A DNA stretch of 64,000 nt from Roseobacter sp. (GTDB taxonomy: Bacteria; Pseudomonadota; Alphaproteobacteria; Rhodobacterales; Rhodobacteraceae). The stretch is from assembly GCA_015665415.1 (NCBI GenBank), contig JADFAE010000016.1, forward strand, positions 1 to 64,000. Direction: 5' to 3'. Below the pieces are notes generated by a model. That model was not told the origin of the DNA and ran no database searches. It saw only the letters and a list, made by a program, of their open reading frames with translations. Below, in pieces: positions 1 to 8,572 of the stretch (positions are counted from its first letter, which is position 1; each line of letters begins with the position of its first letter). Both the position numbers and the translations under genes were made by a program.

Positions 1-558
1 ATATGCTTGGCAGGTTTCCCCCCCGGCTTCGAAACGCGGTCCTGCTGGCGAAATTTGCAGTCCTGAGCGACGCGTAAGGAGCGCAGCAGTCACAGAGGTT
101 AGGCAAAGGAACGCATTGATGTTCCAAGTGCTCGCCAAGCGTGCAAAGCTCTCCCCTAATTCTTTCCTGACGCGCATTCGATTGTGGCTGCTCAAAGAGT
201 CAGACACAAATACTCTGCTCACTTCCCACACCGCCGGGTCCTGGGGGGCTGGTTCGTCAAGGATACTCAGGGGAAGATTTGGCAACAGGCCCAGCTGGGC
301 ATCCCGCAACATGTAGCTCGCGTTGACGCAATGCGCTGTCGTCGGTGTTACGCGAAAACCGCCATAGACATCCAATCCCTCGTGAACCGTGCAATAGATG
401 CTTTCCGGCGTATCATACTGATCGAATTCAAGCCCTCGGGTGTTTGGAAGATCCCAGCCCCGTGTTTCGATAAAGTGGTGATACCTCGCCCGCAAAAGCT
501 CTGTGAAAAGGGTCCCGGTTTCGCCAAAATTGTCAAAGGTGATGTCTGTCGATTGCAT
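1..558 (-). CDS. luxI: Acyl-homoserine-lactone synthase, LuxI family (3' end outside window)
   Basis: LuxI enzymes make N-acyl-homoserine lactone autoinducers from S-adenosylmethionine and acyl-ACP. The minus-strand frame stays open to base 1. From the ATG at 558 it shows R25, F29, W35, E44, D46 and D49 (in ARYHHF, GWDLP, LEFDQYD), the same spacing as the SAM-binding half of LuxI. These are followed by GGFRVTPTT and WEVSRVFVSD, the conserved Arg and E-x-S-R blocks. The C-terminal part (RRSGLQISPAGPR) also fits the family. An in-frame ATG at 636 would add 26 residues, but the family numbering favours 558. At least 186 codons are present and the stop codon lies outside the window. The gene sits downstream of a hybrid histidine kinase on the same strand. 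No luxR is seen in the window, though it could lie further left. The family call is firm; the acyl chain made is unknown. Confidence 0.88.
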   Translation of the reverse strand, partial: MQSTDITFDNFGETGTLFTELLRARYHHFIETRGWDLPNTRGLEFDQYDTPESIYCTVHEGLDVYGGFRVTPTTAHCVNASYMLRDAQLGLLPNLPLSILDEPAPQDPAVWEVSRVFVSDSLSSHNRMRVRKELGESFARLASTWNINAFLCLTSVTAALLTRRSGLQISPAGPRFEAGGETCQAY

Positions 559-692
559 GAGGTGCCTGGCCAGTTGTTTCAAGCTCCTGACGATGGAGCT
601 CGGAGTGTTCTCCGAATTTTGAAACAACCTGAACATGATTCCGTAAAATTTTCATTAACTTGAGTGGGGTTTTTGAATTTTTAGGGTTTCTA

Positions 693-711
693 TCGAGATC
701 GAAATCTTCGA
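693..711. promoter_or_regulatory. Imperfect dyad upstream of luxI, possible operator
   Basis: TCGAGAT and ATCTTCGA flank CGAA, an inverted repeat with one inserted base, about 135 bp before the 558 ATG and 57 bp before the 636 ATG. It lies in the AT-rich gap between the histidine kinase and luxI. Position and symmetry suggest a regulator site, possibly lux-box-like. This is inference only. Confidence 0.25.
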
Positions 712-767
712 GTGAAGGATTAATTATTCCAGTCACTTAGGCCTTTTTAGCCTAGTTGCGCGGTCAG

Positions 768-2534
768 CTAACCTTCCGGCTCAGGCTTTCCAGCAACGCG
801 ATCCGCCGCAACCTTGCGGATTTCCGCCAAAAGCACAGATTTTTTGACCGGCTTTGCAATGTAGCCAGCGACGCCAAGTGCGAGATAGCGTTCGCGGTCC
901 TCGGGGGCAGCGTTTGCGGTCAGCATAATGACCGGCGTTGCTGCAATCCGTCCTCCACGTCGCTTCATTTCTGCCAGTGTTTCACGCCCGTCCATCACCG
1001 GCATTTTCATGTCCAGCAAAACAAGATCTACGTGCCTGCGCCCAAGGCATTCCATTGCTTCGGCCCCATTGGTGGCCTCGATGATTTCAAATTCACTCTT
1101 TTTCAGAAACGCACGAACAACCACTCGATTTGATGCGGTGTCATCTACGAGCAAGATTGATTTGACGCCAGCTCCCTCGCTGCTGCCCTCGATTTTCTGA
1201 GGCTCAGAATGTAGAGGATCAGGTCCAGATTCCGTTTTTTCAAGGACTTTGATCTGACTGGTAAATGTGAAGCGGCTTCCCATCAAAGGGTCGGAGGTCA
1301 CAGTAATATCACCGCCCATCATGCGCGCGTAGCGGCGGGCAATGGAAAGGCCGAGGCCCGTCCCGGGAACCTTGGGCGCATCGTTGTCGTCGACTCGGTA
1401 GAAATCTGTAAACAGATGCGACACCTGCCTTGGGGTCATGCCACGGCCGCTGTCGGAAACTTCCACTGTTAAGGCAGAGTGATCATCATATGATATGCAG
1501 TGCGCTGAAATGGCGACATGTCCGGTCTCAGTGTATTTGACAGCATTTGAAACAAGATTTCCAATCACCTGACGCAGCCGCAATGCGTCGAATTCGGCGT
1601 AGTTCGGCACCCCTTCTGCGATACAGATGTCCAGCCGCAACCCCTTGTCCTGAGCTGCGGGTCGATACATTTCCGCGGCATTGGTAATTTCCAGTTCGGG
1701 CGTGGCCGCTGCAAGGCTGAGTTCGACGCTCCCGGATTCAACTTTGGCATGGTCGAGAACATCGTCCAGAATTCCGGTGAGCGCCTGCGCAGAATTACGC
1801 AGCAACTGCGTACGTTCGCGCAATGTTTCCGGATCGCTGTCTTCTTCGTCGATCAGTTCGGACATTCCGCAAATGGCATTTAGAGGCGTCCGGATTTCAT
1901 GGCTCATGGCGGCCAGAAAACGGCTCTTGGCCCGGCTCCCAGCCTCAGCGGCCCTCAGGGCATCACGCAGTCGGCTCGTGAGCCGATTGAGCGCCCACAT
2001 CCCATGCGCGATGTAGGCTGCCCCAATCACCATGATTACAACTGCAATGAAGATTTCCACCGCGCTGGCAATGGAGGAAAGATAGCTGACAATCATGTAG
2101 AGCACCGCACACAGGATTGGTACTGCAGTCAGAATGCCAAAAAACATCCAGTCGGACCGACCTACAACGCATTGGTTGAGCGCAATAAGCAGCAACATGG
2201 TCCCGGCAATCTTGGGGAACGGCTCTGGCTGCATAAAAAGCAGAAGCGGGATGGCGTTGAACACCCAGACACCAATGAATGCTGAGGCTACAAAGAGGAG
2301 GACACCGCTGGGCGTGATGCGTTGTTTAAGCTTTCGGTATACTAAAATACCCACGGCTTCGACCAAGGCATAAGACAGATAGACTGTCACTGTCGTCTGA
2401 AAGGGCAAATAGTACAGCGACAGAATTGTTACCAGCGTGATTGCAGCAAAACGATATGGCAGATCTGCGCGGACCAGCTCGTTCTGCGCGGCGACAGCCT
2501 TTCTACGATCTGGCGAAAGCATAAGCATGTGCAT
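768..2534 (-). CDS. Membrane hybrid histidine kinase with receiver domain
   Basis: This is a two-component sensor kinase that would autophosphorylate and pass phosphate to its own receiver. From the ATG at 2534 (588 aa) it has about six hydrophobic segments between residues 28 and 178. A short coiled linker leads to the HisKA H-box SHEIRTPLNA with phospho-acceptor His212. A HATPase_c domain follows (N-box VSNAVKYT, G boxes DSGRGM and GTGLGLSI), then a C-terminal receiver with phospho-acceptor Asp508 in LLDMKMPVMDG. No histidine-phosphotransfer domain follows, so a separate Hpt protein is expected. The longer frame begins with GTG at 2555. luxI lies about 200 bp downstream on the same strand, which suggests a link to quorum sensing (inference). 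The signal sensed is unknown. Confidence 0.9.
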   Translation of the reverse strand: MHMLMLSPDRRKAVAAQNELVRADLPYRFAAITLVTILSLYYLPFQTTVTVYLSYALVEAVGILVYRKLKQRITPSGVLLFVASAFIGVWVFNAIPLLLFMQPEPFPKIAGTMLLLIALNQCVVGRSDWMFFGILTAVPILCAVLYMIVSYLSSIASAVEIFIAVVIMVIGAAYIAHGMWALNRLTSRLRDALRAAEAGSRAKSRFLAAMSHEIRTPLNAICGMSELIDEEDSDPETLRERTQLLRNSAQALTGILDDVLDHAKVESGSVELSLAAATPELEITNAAEMYRPAAQDKGLRLDICIAEGVPNYAEFDALRLRQVIGNLVSNAVKYTETGHVAISAHCISYDDHSALTVEVSDSGRGMTPRQVSHLFTDFYRVDDNDAPKVPGTGLGLSIARRYARMMGGDITVTSDPLMGSRFTFTSQIKVLEKTESGPDPLHSEPQKIEGSSEGAGVKSILLVDDTASNRVVVRAFLKKSEFEIIEATNGAEAMECLGRRHVDLVLLDMKMPVMDGRETLAEMKRRGGRIAATPVIMLTANAAPEDRERYLALGVAGYIAKPVKKSVLLAEIRKVAADRVAGKPEPEG

Positions 2535-2732
2535 CGTCCCTGCGGTGACCGCCACGTCAGTATTTCAACAAGCGAACGGCGCATAAGGTAAACCTTCTCC
2601 ACCGATTTGCACAGGAGACATTCTATTTCCCTAGGGTATCTAGCCCGAGGGGACTAAAGGCTGAGAACGCCACGAAGGCAATCAGCAAGTGTTTCAAATT
2701 TGCATCTATTTATCAGCACGTTTGGAAGGAAA

Positions 2733-2810
2733 TGGCGAGCCGTGGAGGACTCGAACCCCCGACCTGAGAATTAGAAGTTCCCTGCTCTAATCCAGCTGAG
2801 CTAACGGCCC
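2733..2810 (-). tRNA. tRNA-Arg (anticodon UCU)
   Basis: The minus strand folds into a full cloverleaf: acceptor GGGCCGT with ACGGCTC (one G-U pair), D arm GCTC/GAGC, anticodon stem GGGAA/TTCTC around loop CTTCTAA (anticodon TCT), T arm GGGGG/CCTCC with loop TTCGAGT, discriminator G and an encoded CCA end. It reads AGA/AGG codons. It stands alone between the histidine kinase and a GNAT gene; the rest of the 2535-2936 gap holds nothing else I can identify. Confidence 0.96.
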
Positions 2811-2936
2811 GCATTTTCACCGCCACGTTTCCAATACAGGCGCTGCTTTGTCAACGGCCTACAAGAGGGATGCTGCAACTCTTTGTGCCCTACGACAGCG
2901 CTTGCCAATAGGGGCCCGCTGTCGGGGAACCTTGGT

Positions 2937-3410
2937 TCAGGTTGCAGAACTGAGTGGCAAGCGCATGAACGCGCTTAACGGGTCTTGCGTGTAGCCCTCA
3001 AAGGGGCCGCAGTAGTCGTAGCCCAATCGCTCGTACAGCACCCGCGCCGCGTCATACTCCGGACAAAGCGTCGATCCCGTCTCCAGGACCAGCGCGGTAA
3101 ACCCCTCCTGTGCAGCCCTCTGGGCAAGGTGATCCATCAACCTGCGGGCCACGCCGCGCCCGCGCGCCGCCTCAGAGACAAAAACCGATTTCACCTCGGC
3201 GCTGCCGTCGCTCAGGGCTTTGAAGGCCCCACAACCCAGCGGGGTCTCCGCTTCATAGGCGGCAAAGAAGCGTACATCTGGCTGGCGCAGGTCCTCGACC
3301 CCAAAGGTATGATCGCTTTCGGCATCGGTCGCCATGGCCCCATGGCTTTGGTTGCCCTCGATCAGAGGGCGCAATTCTGGTGTCGAAGGGTCTACGCGGC
3401 GGATTAGCAT
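2937..3410 (-). CDS. GNAT family N-acetyltransferase
   Basis: GNAT proteins transfer an acetyl group from acetyl-CoA to an amine. The frame carries the acetyl-CoA-binding motif A in VKSVFVSEAARGRGVARRLMDHL (R/Q-x-x-G-x-G/A loop, ARGRGVA) and a motif B-like C-terminus (LYERLGYDYCGPF). The ATG at 3410 (MLIRR, 157 aa) is preferred. The frame extends upstream to a TTG at 3446, which would overlap the preceding complex I subunit gene by 13 bp. The substrate cannot be inferred. It is probably co-transcribed with the complex I subunit gene just upstream. Confidence 0.85.
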   Translation of the reverse strand: MLIRRVDPSTPELRPLIEGNQSHGAMATDAESDHTFGVEDLRQPDVRFFAAYEAETPLGCGAFKALSDGSAEVKSVFVSEAARGRGVARRLMDHLAQRAAQEGFTALVLETGSTLCPEYDAARVLYERLGYDYCGPFEGYTQDPLSAFMRLPLSSAT

Positions 3411-3433
3411 CAGATCTGGTTCAGCAAAGGGGC

Positions 3434-3745
3434 TCAATGGGTCCAAGGTACCCGGCGATTGGTGGCAAAATTCTCGCCATAGCCACCGAGGCGCAGATTG
3501 GCCTTGCGCGGCTTGGGCTCCACCACCTCGGCATCGATGCCATGGTCCTGGGCGTATTCCAGCGCCGCTTCCTTGCTGTCAAAACGCAGGCGCACCTGGC
3601 TTTGGGTGTCACTGGAGGAGGTCCAGCCCATCAGCGGATCAACTTCGCGCGCGCTGGCCGGAGCATAGTCCAACACCCATTTTCGGGTCTTGGCCATTCC
3701 GGAGGTCATGGCATTTCGGGCTGGCCGGTAAATCCGCGCTCGCAT
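3434..3745 (-). CDS. ETC complex I accessory subunit, NDUFS4-like
   Basis: This 103-aa protein matches the conserved 'ETC complex I subunit' family, relatives of mitochondrial NDUFS4 (18 kDa) found in NADH:ubiquinone oxidoreductase of alphaproteobacteria. Typical blocks are visible: [53 protein letters not shown] and the C-terminal region ending in [12 protein letters not shown]. The ATG at 3745 follows a GGAGAG ribosome-binding site. The gene is divergent from uvrB and is unlinked to any nuo operon in the window. Confidence 0.92.
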   Translation of the reverse strand: MRARIYRPARNAMTSGMAKTRKWVLDYAPASAREVDPLMGWTSSSDTQSQVRLRFDSKEAALEYAQDHGIDAEVVEPKPRKANLRLGGYGENFATNRRVPWTH

Positions 3746-3932
3746 CGGGCTCTCCTCGTGACTCGTCTGCGCCTATATATGCGCCGAATACCCTACTGCC
3801 ACAAGGTGACAAATCTTGCGCATTCAACTGGTTTTGCAGGAGAGCAACAGGCCAAAGCCACAAAAGGCGGCGAATGCCTCTTGAACAAGAACAAAAACAG
3901 ATCAAAATCAGCCCCGACCAAAGGAGAGTCGG

Positions 3933-6155
3933 ATGCCCTACGCCCATTCAGACAAATCTGCCGCCCAGATGAGCGAGCAGACGCCCGACAAGATGGTGGA
4001 GCGCACCCCAGCCGCCCGCCCCAAGCTCGAGGGCGGCAAGGCCTTTGTGATGCAGACCGAATTCTCCCCCGCCGGGGACCAGCCCAGCGCCATTGCCGAG
4101 CTGAGCAGCGGGGTGAAAGAGGGCGAGCGCAATCAGGTGCTGCTAGGGGCCACCGGTACCGGCAAGACCTTCACCATGGCCAAGGTGATCGAAGAAACTC
4201 AGCGCCCCGCCATCATTCTGGCCCCAAACAAGACGCTGGCAGCACAGCTTTATGGCGAATTCAAAGGCTTCTTCCCGGACAACTCGGTCGAATATTTTGT
4301 CTCCTTTTATGACTATTACCAACCCGAAGCCTATGTGGCCCGCTCTGATACCTTCATCGAGAAGGAAAGCCAGATCAACGAGCAGATCGACCGGATGCGC
4401 CACTCGGCAACGCGCGCATTGCTTGAGCGCGACGATGTGATCATCATCGCTTCGGTCTCTTGCATCTATGGCATCGGCAGCATCGAGACCTATTCCGCGA
4501 TGACCCAGGATCTGAAGGTCGGCAATGAATATGATCAGCGTCAGGTCATGGCCGATCTGGTGGCCCAGCAATATAAACGCAATGATCAGGCCTTTCAGCG
4601 CGGCTCTTTCCGGGTGCGTGGCGACACGCTGGAGATCTTTCCCGCCCACCTTGAGGACCGCGCCTGGAAGCTGTCGTTCTTTGGCGAGGAGCTGGAGGCA
4701 ATCACCGAATTCGACCCGCTGACCGGCGAACGCACGGGCACATTCGAGCAGATCCGCGTCTATGCCAATTCTCACTATGTGACGCCAAAACCCACCCTCA
4801 ATCAGGCAGTGATCTCGATCAAGGCAGAGCTGCGCCAAAGGCTGGATCAGCTGGTTGGTGAGGGCAAGTTGCTGGAGGCGCAGCGGCTGGAGCAGCGTTG
4901 CAATTTTGATCTGGAAATGCTGGAAGCCACCGGCCATTGCAACGGCATCGAGAACTACTCGCGCTATCTGACCGGCCGTGCCCCCGGTGAGCCGCCCCCC
5001 ACCCTGTTTGAATTCATCCCCGACAACGCCATTGTCTTTGCCGATGAAAGCCATGTCTCGGTGCCGCAGATCGGCGGCATGTACAAGGGCGACTACCGGC
5101 GCAAATTCACCCTGGCAGAGCACGGTTTCCGCCTGCCGTCCTGCATGGACAACCGCCCCCTCAAGTTTGAGGAATGGGACGCGATGCGCCCCCAGTCTGT
5201 CTTTGTCTCTGCCACGCCCTCAGCCTGGGAGATGGAACAATCCGGCGGCGTCTTTGCCGAACAGGTGATCCGCCCCACCGGTCTGCTGGAGCCCGAGATC
5301 GAGATCCGCCCGGTGCAGATGCAGGTGGATGACCTGTTGGATGAGATCCGCAAGGTCAGCGTCGACGGCTATCGCACTCTGGTCACCACGCTCACCAAAC
5401 GCATGGCCGAGGATCTGACAGAATACCTGCATGAACAGGGCATCAAGGTGCGCTATATGCATTCGGATATCGACACGCTGGAGCGGATCGAGATCCTGCG
5501 TGATCTGCGTCTGGGGGCCTTTGACGTGCTGATCGGCATCAACCTGCTGCGCGAAGGTCTGGATATTCCCGAATGCGGGCTGGTCGCCATTCTTGACGCC
5601 GACAAAGAGGGGTTCTTGCGCTCTGAAACCTCGCTGGTGCAGACCATTGGTCGGGCGGCGCGCAACGCCGAGGGCCGGGTGATCATGTATGCCGACAAGA
5701 TCACCGGCTCGATGGAGCGCGCCCTGAATGAGACCAACCGCCGTCGCGAGAAGCAGATTGCCTATAATCTGGAACATGGCATCACGCCCGCGACGGTGAA
5801 AAAGAACGTCGAGGACGTGTTGGCCGGTCTCTACGAGGGCGATGTCGACATGAACCGCGTCACCGCCAATATCGACAAACCGATGCATGGTGCCAACCTC
5901 GAGGCCCATCTGACCGGGCTGCGCGACGAGATGCGCAAGGCGGCCGAAAACCTCGAATTCGAAGAGGCCGCCCGCCTGCGCGACGAGGTCAAGCGCCTGG
6001 AGGCAGTGGATCTGGCGGTGTCAGACGATCCCATGGCGCGGCAATATGCGGTCGAAAAAGCCAGCGAGGCCGCGGTGAAATCCCGCGGGCGGTCAACCGC
6101 AGGCAAGGCCGGCACGCGGGCGTACCGCGGCAAATCGCAGAAGAAATTTTCGTGA
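3933..6155 (+). CDS. uvrB: Excinuclease ABC subunit UvrB
   Basis: UvrB is the DNA-damage-verifying helicase-like subunit of nucleotide excision repair and loads UvrC. The 740-aa frame has Walker A GATGTGKT at residues 72-79, the DNA-pinching beta-hairpin region ([17 protein letters not shown]), a helicase C domain ([13 protein letters not shown]-type, [12 protein letters not shown]) and a C-terminal UVR motif ([24 protein letters not shown]) for UvrC contact. The ATG at 3933 follows AAGGAGAG. A tail of about 55 residues rich in Ala, Lys and Arg follows the UVR motif. A near-match to the alphaproteobacterial LexA box (GAAC-N7-GATC) lies at 3889-3903, so SOS control is possible but unproven. 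Confidence 0.98.
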   Translation: MPYAHSDKSAAQMSEQTPDKMVERTPAARPKLEGGKAFVMQTEFSPAGDQPSAIAELSSGVKEGERNQVLLGATGTGKTFTMAKVIEETQRPAIILAPNKTLAAQLYGEFKGFFPDNSVEYFVSFYDYYQPEAYVARSDTFIEKESQINEQIDRMRHSATRALLERDDVIIIASVSCIYGIGSIETYSAMTQDLKVGNEYDQRQVMADLVAQQYKRNDQAFQRGSFRVRGDTLEIFPAHLEDRAWKLSFFGEELEAITEFDPLTGERTGTFEQIRVYANSHYVTPKPTLNQAVISIKAELRQRLDQLVGEGKLLEAQRLEQRCNFDLEMLEATGHCNGIENYSRYLTGRAPGEPPPTLFEFIPDNAIVFADESHVSVPQIGGMYKGDYRRKFTLAEHGFRLPSCMDNRPLKFEEWDAMRPQSVFVSATPSAWEMEQSGGVFAEQVIRPTGLLEPEIEIRPVQMQVDDLLDEIRKVSVDGYRTLVTTLTKRMAEDLTEYLHEQGIKVRYMHSDIDTLERIEILRDLRLGAFDVLIGINLLREGLDIPECGLVAILDADKEGFLRSETSLVQTIGRAARNAEGRVIMYADKITGSMERALNETNRRREKQIAYNLEHGITPATVKKNVEDVLAGLYEGDVDMNRVTANIDKPMHGANLEAHLTGLRDEMRKAAENLEFEEAARLRDEVKRLEAVDLAVSDDPMARQYAVEKASEAAVKSRGRSTAGKAGTRAYRGKSQKKFS

Positions 6156-6319
6156 GGGCCAACTAGGCATCATGTTCTGTAGGTCTCTATCAGCTGCCGC
6201 TCCTTTCGCGTACAACCGAGAACAAGAGTTCAAAAGAATAATCCGATAAAGTAGAATTCATTGCAATCGTGAGGCGTTCTTGACTATGAAGCGAAAACAT
6301 AGAGTAGAAGGCTGAAATT

Positions 6320-6712
6320 ATGAAGAAAATCATCACTTTTGCGGCGTTCGCAAGCGCCCTGACTGCCTGTGCGCCAGTTTCGCCTTATGATGCATGTGTA
6401 GGATCTGCAAATTCCGAAGTCCGATCTTTAAAAAGAGAAAAAGACCATATTCTGGAAAAAATCTCACGCGGGTATGAGACAGCAGAACGAGAAGTCGCTA
6501 GGCCTGTCAAAACCGTGTGTTACAATCAGTGGATCGGCTCATACTCCTGCGAGAAAACACAGATAGTTACTGAAACATATAGTGTTCCTGTCGATCTCAC
6601 AAAGGAGAGACAGCGGCTGGAAATATTTGAAAGAGAACTTCAAAGAGCAAGACAAGTCGCAAACGCAAAAATCCAAAATTGTGAGGGCCTTTCACGTATA
6701 GTTCCTGAATAA
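6320..6712 (+). CDS. Small putative lipoprotein, unknown function
   Basis: This 130-aa protein has a short lipoprotein signal (MKKIITFAAFASALTAC) with lipobox LTAC, so Cys17 would be lipidated. The mature part is charged and helical (EVRSLKREKDHILEKISR; TKERQRLEIFERELQRARQV). It has a central segment with a likely disulfide (TVCYNQWIGSYSCEK) and a last Cys near the end. Base composition is clearly more AT-rich than that of uvrB or the YdcF gene, which suggests acquisition. A 31-nt block shared with the 26.7-kb repeats begins at its stop codon. I do not recognise the family. Confidence 0.75.
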   Translation: MKKIITFAAFASALTACAPVSPYDACVGSANSEVRSLKREKDHILEKISRGYETAEREVARPVKTVCYNQWIGSYSCEKTQIVTETYSVPVDLTKERQRLEIFERELQRARQVANAKIQNCEGLSRIVPE

Positions 6713-6758
6713 GCGCTTTCCCGGGGGGAAGGTCAGGCGCGGCCCGCTTTGCGGGCCA
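6712..6758. repeat. Copy of the repeat block found at 26.7 kb, with hairpin
   Basis: Bases 6712-6742 match 26765-26795 at 30 of 31 positions (AGCGCYTTCCCGGGG, then GGAAGGTCAGGCGCGG). The block runs straight into a 7-bp perfect hairpin, GGCCCGC-TTT-GCGGGCC. The equivalent position in each 155-bp unit also holds a GC hairpin (GGGCC-TGGC-GGCCC). It lies between the lipoprotein stop and the YdcF start, so it could also act as a terminator. Confidence 0.8.
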
Positions 6759-6786
6759 GGCCGAGACCCTGAACAGAGAGATTTCT

Positions 6787-7281
6787 ATGACCACTGCCAT
6801 CATCCTAGGCGCTGCTGTTCGATCAGATGGCAGCGCCTCGCCGACCCTGCGGCGGCGGGTCTTGCATGGGGTGGCGCTGTTCAAGGCCGCGGAGGTCTCT
6901 CAGCTGATCTGCTCTGGCGGGTTGGGTCAGCATCCGCCCAGCGAGGCGGCGGTGATGCGCGACATCTGTCTGGCCGAGGGGTTGCCACAGGATGCAATCC
7001 TGTTGGAGGACCAGTCTCGCAGTACGCTGGAAAATCTCGCCAATGCAAAACCGCTGTTGCCGGACCCTAAGGAGACCGAGGTGCTGATCGTCACCGATCA
7101 CTACCACAAAGCACGCGCGCTGTTGACCGCGCGCCATTTGGGAATTTCAGCCCGGGCCTCTTGTCCGGCGCTGCGTGGCACAGCCTGGCACCGGGTGGCA
7201 AAATCCTGGCTGCGAGAGATCCCGGCGCTGATCTACTATTGCTGGCGCTTCAGCCCTCTCAGCGGCAGACCTACCGGGTGA
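6787..7281 (+). CDS. YdcF-type DUF218 protein
   Basis: This is a 164-aa DUF218 (YdcF/SanA-like) protein. It opens with AIILGAAV, a Rossmann-like strand and loop, and carries the family blocks LICSGGLG, SEAAVMRDICLAEGLP, ILLEDQSRSTLENL and LIVTDHYHKARAL. Such proteins are tied to envelope or cell-wall processes, but no general reaction is established. There is no signal peptide. The ATG at 6787 follows an AGAGAG sequence. The 3' end overlaps the convergent gene at 7271-7660 by 11 bp. Confidence 0.88.
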   Translation: MTTAIILGAAVRSDGSASPTLRRRVLHGVALFKAAEVSQLICSGGLGQHPPSEAAVMRDICLAEGLPQDAILLEDQSRSTLENLANAKPLLPDPKETEVLIVTDHYHKARALLTARHLGISARASCPALRGTAWHRVAKSWLREIPALIYYCWRFSPLSGRPTG

Positions 7282-7660
7282 CGCTGACCCGGACATAGTC
7301 GCGCGATCCATTGTCATAGACCTTGACCCGCACCATGACGCCGCCCTGCACAATGCTGCGCCCGGCTGCCTGGGCGATGGAGCCGCGCCGGATCATGTTT
7401 TCCATGATGGCGCGATTGCCCTTATCCTGAAAAACCGGGTCCCATTCATCGCCGGGCTGCGAGATGCCAAAGCGATGATAGTTGGCCCGGTCCTGTCGCA
7501 GGATCTGCCAGGGCTCGCGCAGCCGCGCGCCTTTGGAATTGTAAAGATCATCCCGCCCGATAAAGGCCACGTAGTCGGCCAGAAGATCATCGGCCTTGGC
7601 GATAGGAGCCGACAGCGCCAGGGCAGCGGCCGCCGCCAATATCATGTTTGCGATCTTCAT
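7271..7660 (-). CDS. Small secreted protein, unknown
   Basis: This 129-aa protein has a clear Sec signal peptide (MKIANMILAAAAALALSAPIAKA, cleavage after AKA). The mature domain is about 105 residues (DDLLADYVAFIGRDDLYNS; PWQILRQDRANYHRFG; SRDYVRVSV). The ATG at 7660 is chosen because it gives the signal peptide and follows GGGAG; the frame itself extends further upstream to 7957. It is likely periplasmic. I do not recognise the family. A perfect 8-bp dyad lies 17 bp upstream of the start. Confidence 0.82.
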   Translation of the reverse strand: MKIANMILAAAAALALSAPIAKADDLLADYVAFIGRDDLYNSKGARLREPWQILRQDRANYHRFGISQPGDEWDPVFQDKGNRAIMENMIRRGSIAQAAGRSIVQGGVMVRVKVYDNGSRDYVRVSVTR

Positions 7661-7676
7661 CACGTCACTCCCAAAA

Positions 7677-7702
7677 CCTAATACGCCTGCTACTGTATTA
7701 GG
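7677..7702. promoter_or_regulatory. Perfect 8-bp inverted repeat, possible operator
   Basis: CCTAATAC and GTATTAGG are perfect inverted arms separated by 10 bp, 17 bp upstream of the start of the secreted-protein gene at 7660. The 8-10-8 geometry suits a dimeric repressor or activator site. No cognate regulator lies beside it. Confidence 0.4.
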
Positions 7703-7958
7703 CGACAGGCGCGCCGCCCTCAAAGCGCTAAATCCATTTGACCGACAGGAATTATTGTCAGGCAGAGGCCCCTCACCCTTGAGCACAACTGGCCCTTTCG
7801 CCCCGACCGGGAGAGGCCGCAGGCAGTCCCCCTTGCCCGACTCAGCCCCTCGGGCGCATACTGAACACCCCAATCCCGGGCGCCTCGGTTTCCCTGCCGC
7901 GCCCACAGCTTTCTGGCGGCAGCAGCCGGGGGGCCCTTCATCACAGGAGGACCCCACT

Positions 7959-8426
7959 ATGATCTCTGCACGCCTGAAACATCACCTCGACGCCCAGGGC
8001 CTGCCGTATGACATGGTCCGCCACCCCTATTCCGTTACCGCCTCAGAAAGCGCTGAGATGGCACATATTCCCGGCGACCATTTGGCCAAATCCGTGCTGA
8101 TCCATATGGAGGAAGGCCCGTTTCTGGCCGTGGTCCCCTCCAATCATCAGGTTGATCTGCAGGCCCTGCAGACGATGATGGATCGTCGTCTGGGCCTCGC
8201 CCCGGAATTCGAACTGGACCAGGTCTTTGACGATTGCGACACCGGGGCTGCACCCTGCGTCGGGGCGGCCTATATGCTGCCCACTGTGATCGACAACAGT
8301 CTCAGCGGGCTGGACCGGGTCTGGTTCGAGGCAGGGGATCACAAGACCCTGATCGAAATGCGCGGGGCTGATTTTGACGCCCTGATGGAACGCGCCAAAC
8401 ATGGCTCATTCTGCACCGTTCACTAG
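7959..8426 (+). CDS. YbaK/EbsC-family aminoacyl-tRNA deacylase
   Basis: YbaK/ProX-type proteins hydrolyse mischarged tRNAs. This 155-aa protein starts at the ATG at 7959 behind AGGAGG. It contains the family core with the conserved lysine (HLAKSVLI), the substrate-pocket strand (FLAVVPSNHQVDL) and the GxxP-like loop region (APCVGAAYMLPTVID). The end FDALMERAKHGSFCTVH is typical of the alphaproteobacterial YbaK subgroup. It is a free-standing editing domain without a synthetase. Whether it acts on Cys-tRNA(Pro) or Ala-tRNA(Pro) is not visible. Confidence 0.88.
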   Translation: MISARLKHHLDAQGLPYDMVRHPYSVTASESAEMAHIPGDHLAKSVLIHMEEGPFLAVVPSNHQVDLQALQTMMDRRLGLAPEFELDQVFDDCDTGAAPCVGAAYMLPTVIDNSLSGLDRVWFEAGDHKTLIEMRGADFDALMERAKHGSFCTVH

Positions 8427-8572
8427 CTTGCCGCGCAAACACCGCGTCCAGACCTGCTGTAATTGGCAGCCCAGCCTTGAGAGTTTTAGTCCCAGGGCGC
8501 GCAGGGAGTTGCCGATCTCTTGCCTCGATAGGCATTCATGCTACCCTTGCTCCTGTAGCGAGGAGAGTTTTT

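Noticed and set aside
184-663. A 159-codon plus-strand frame over the luxI region
   Set aside because: The opposite strand carries clear LuxI motifs at canonical spacing; the plus frame has no recognisable domain.
4143-5123. Long minus-strand frame inside uvrB
   Set aside because: Shadow of a GC-rich conserved gene; the uvrB motifs lie on the plus strand.
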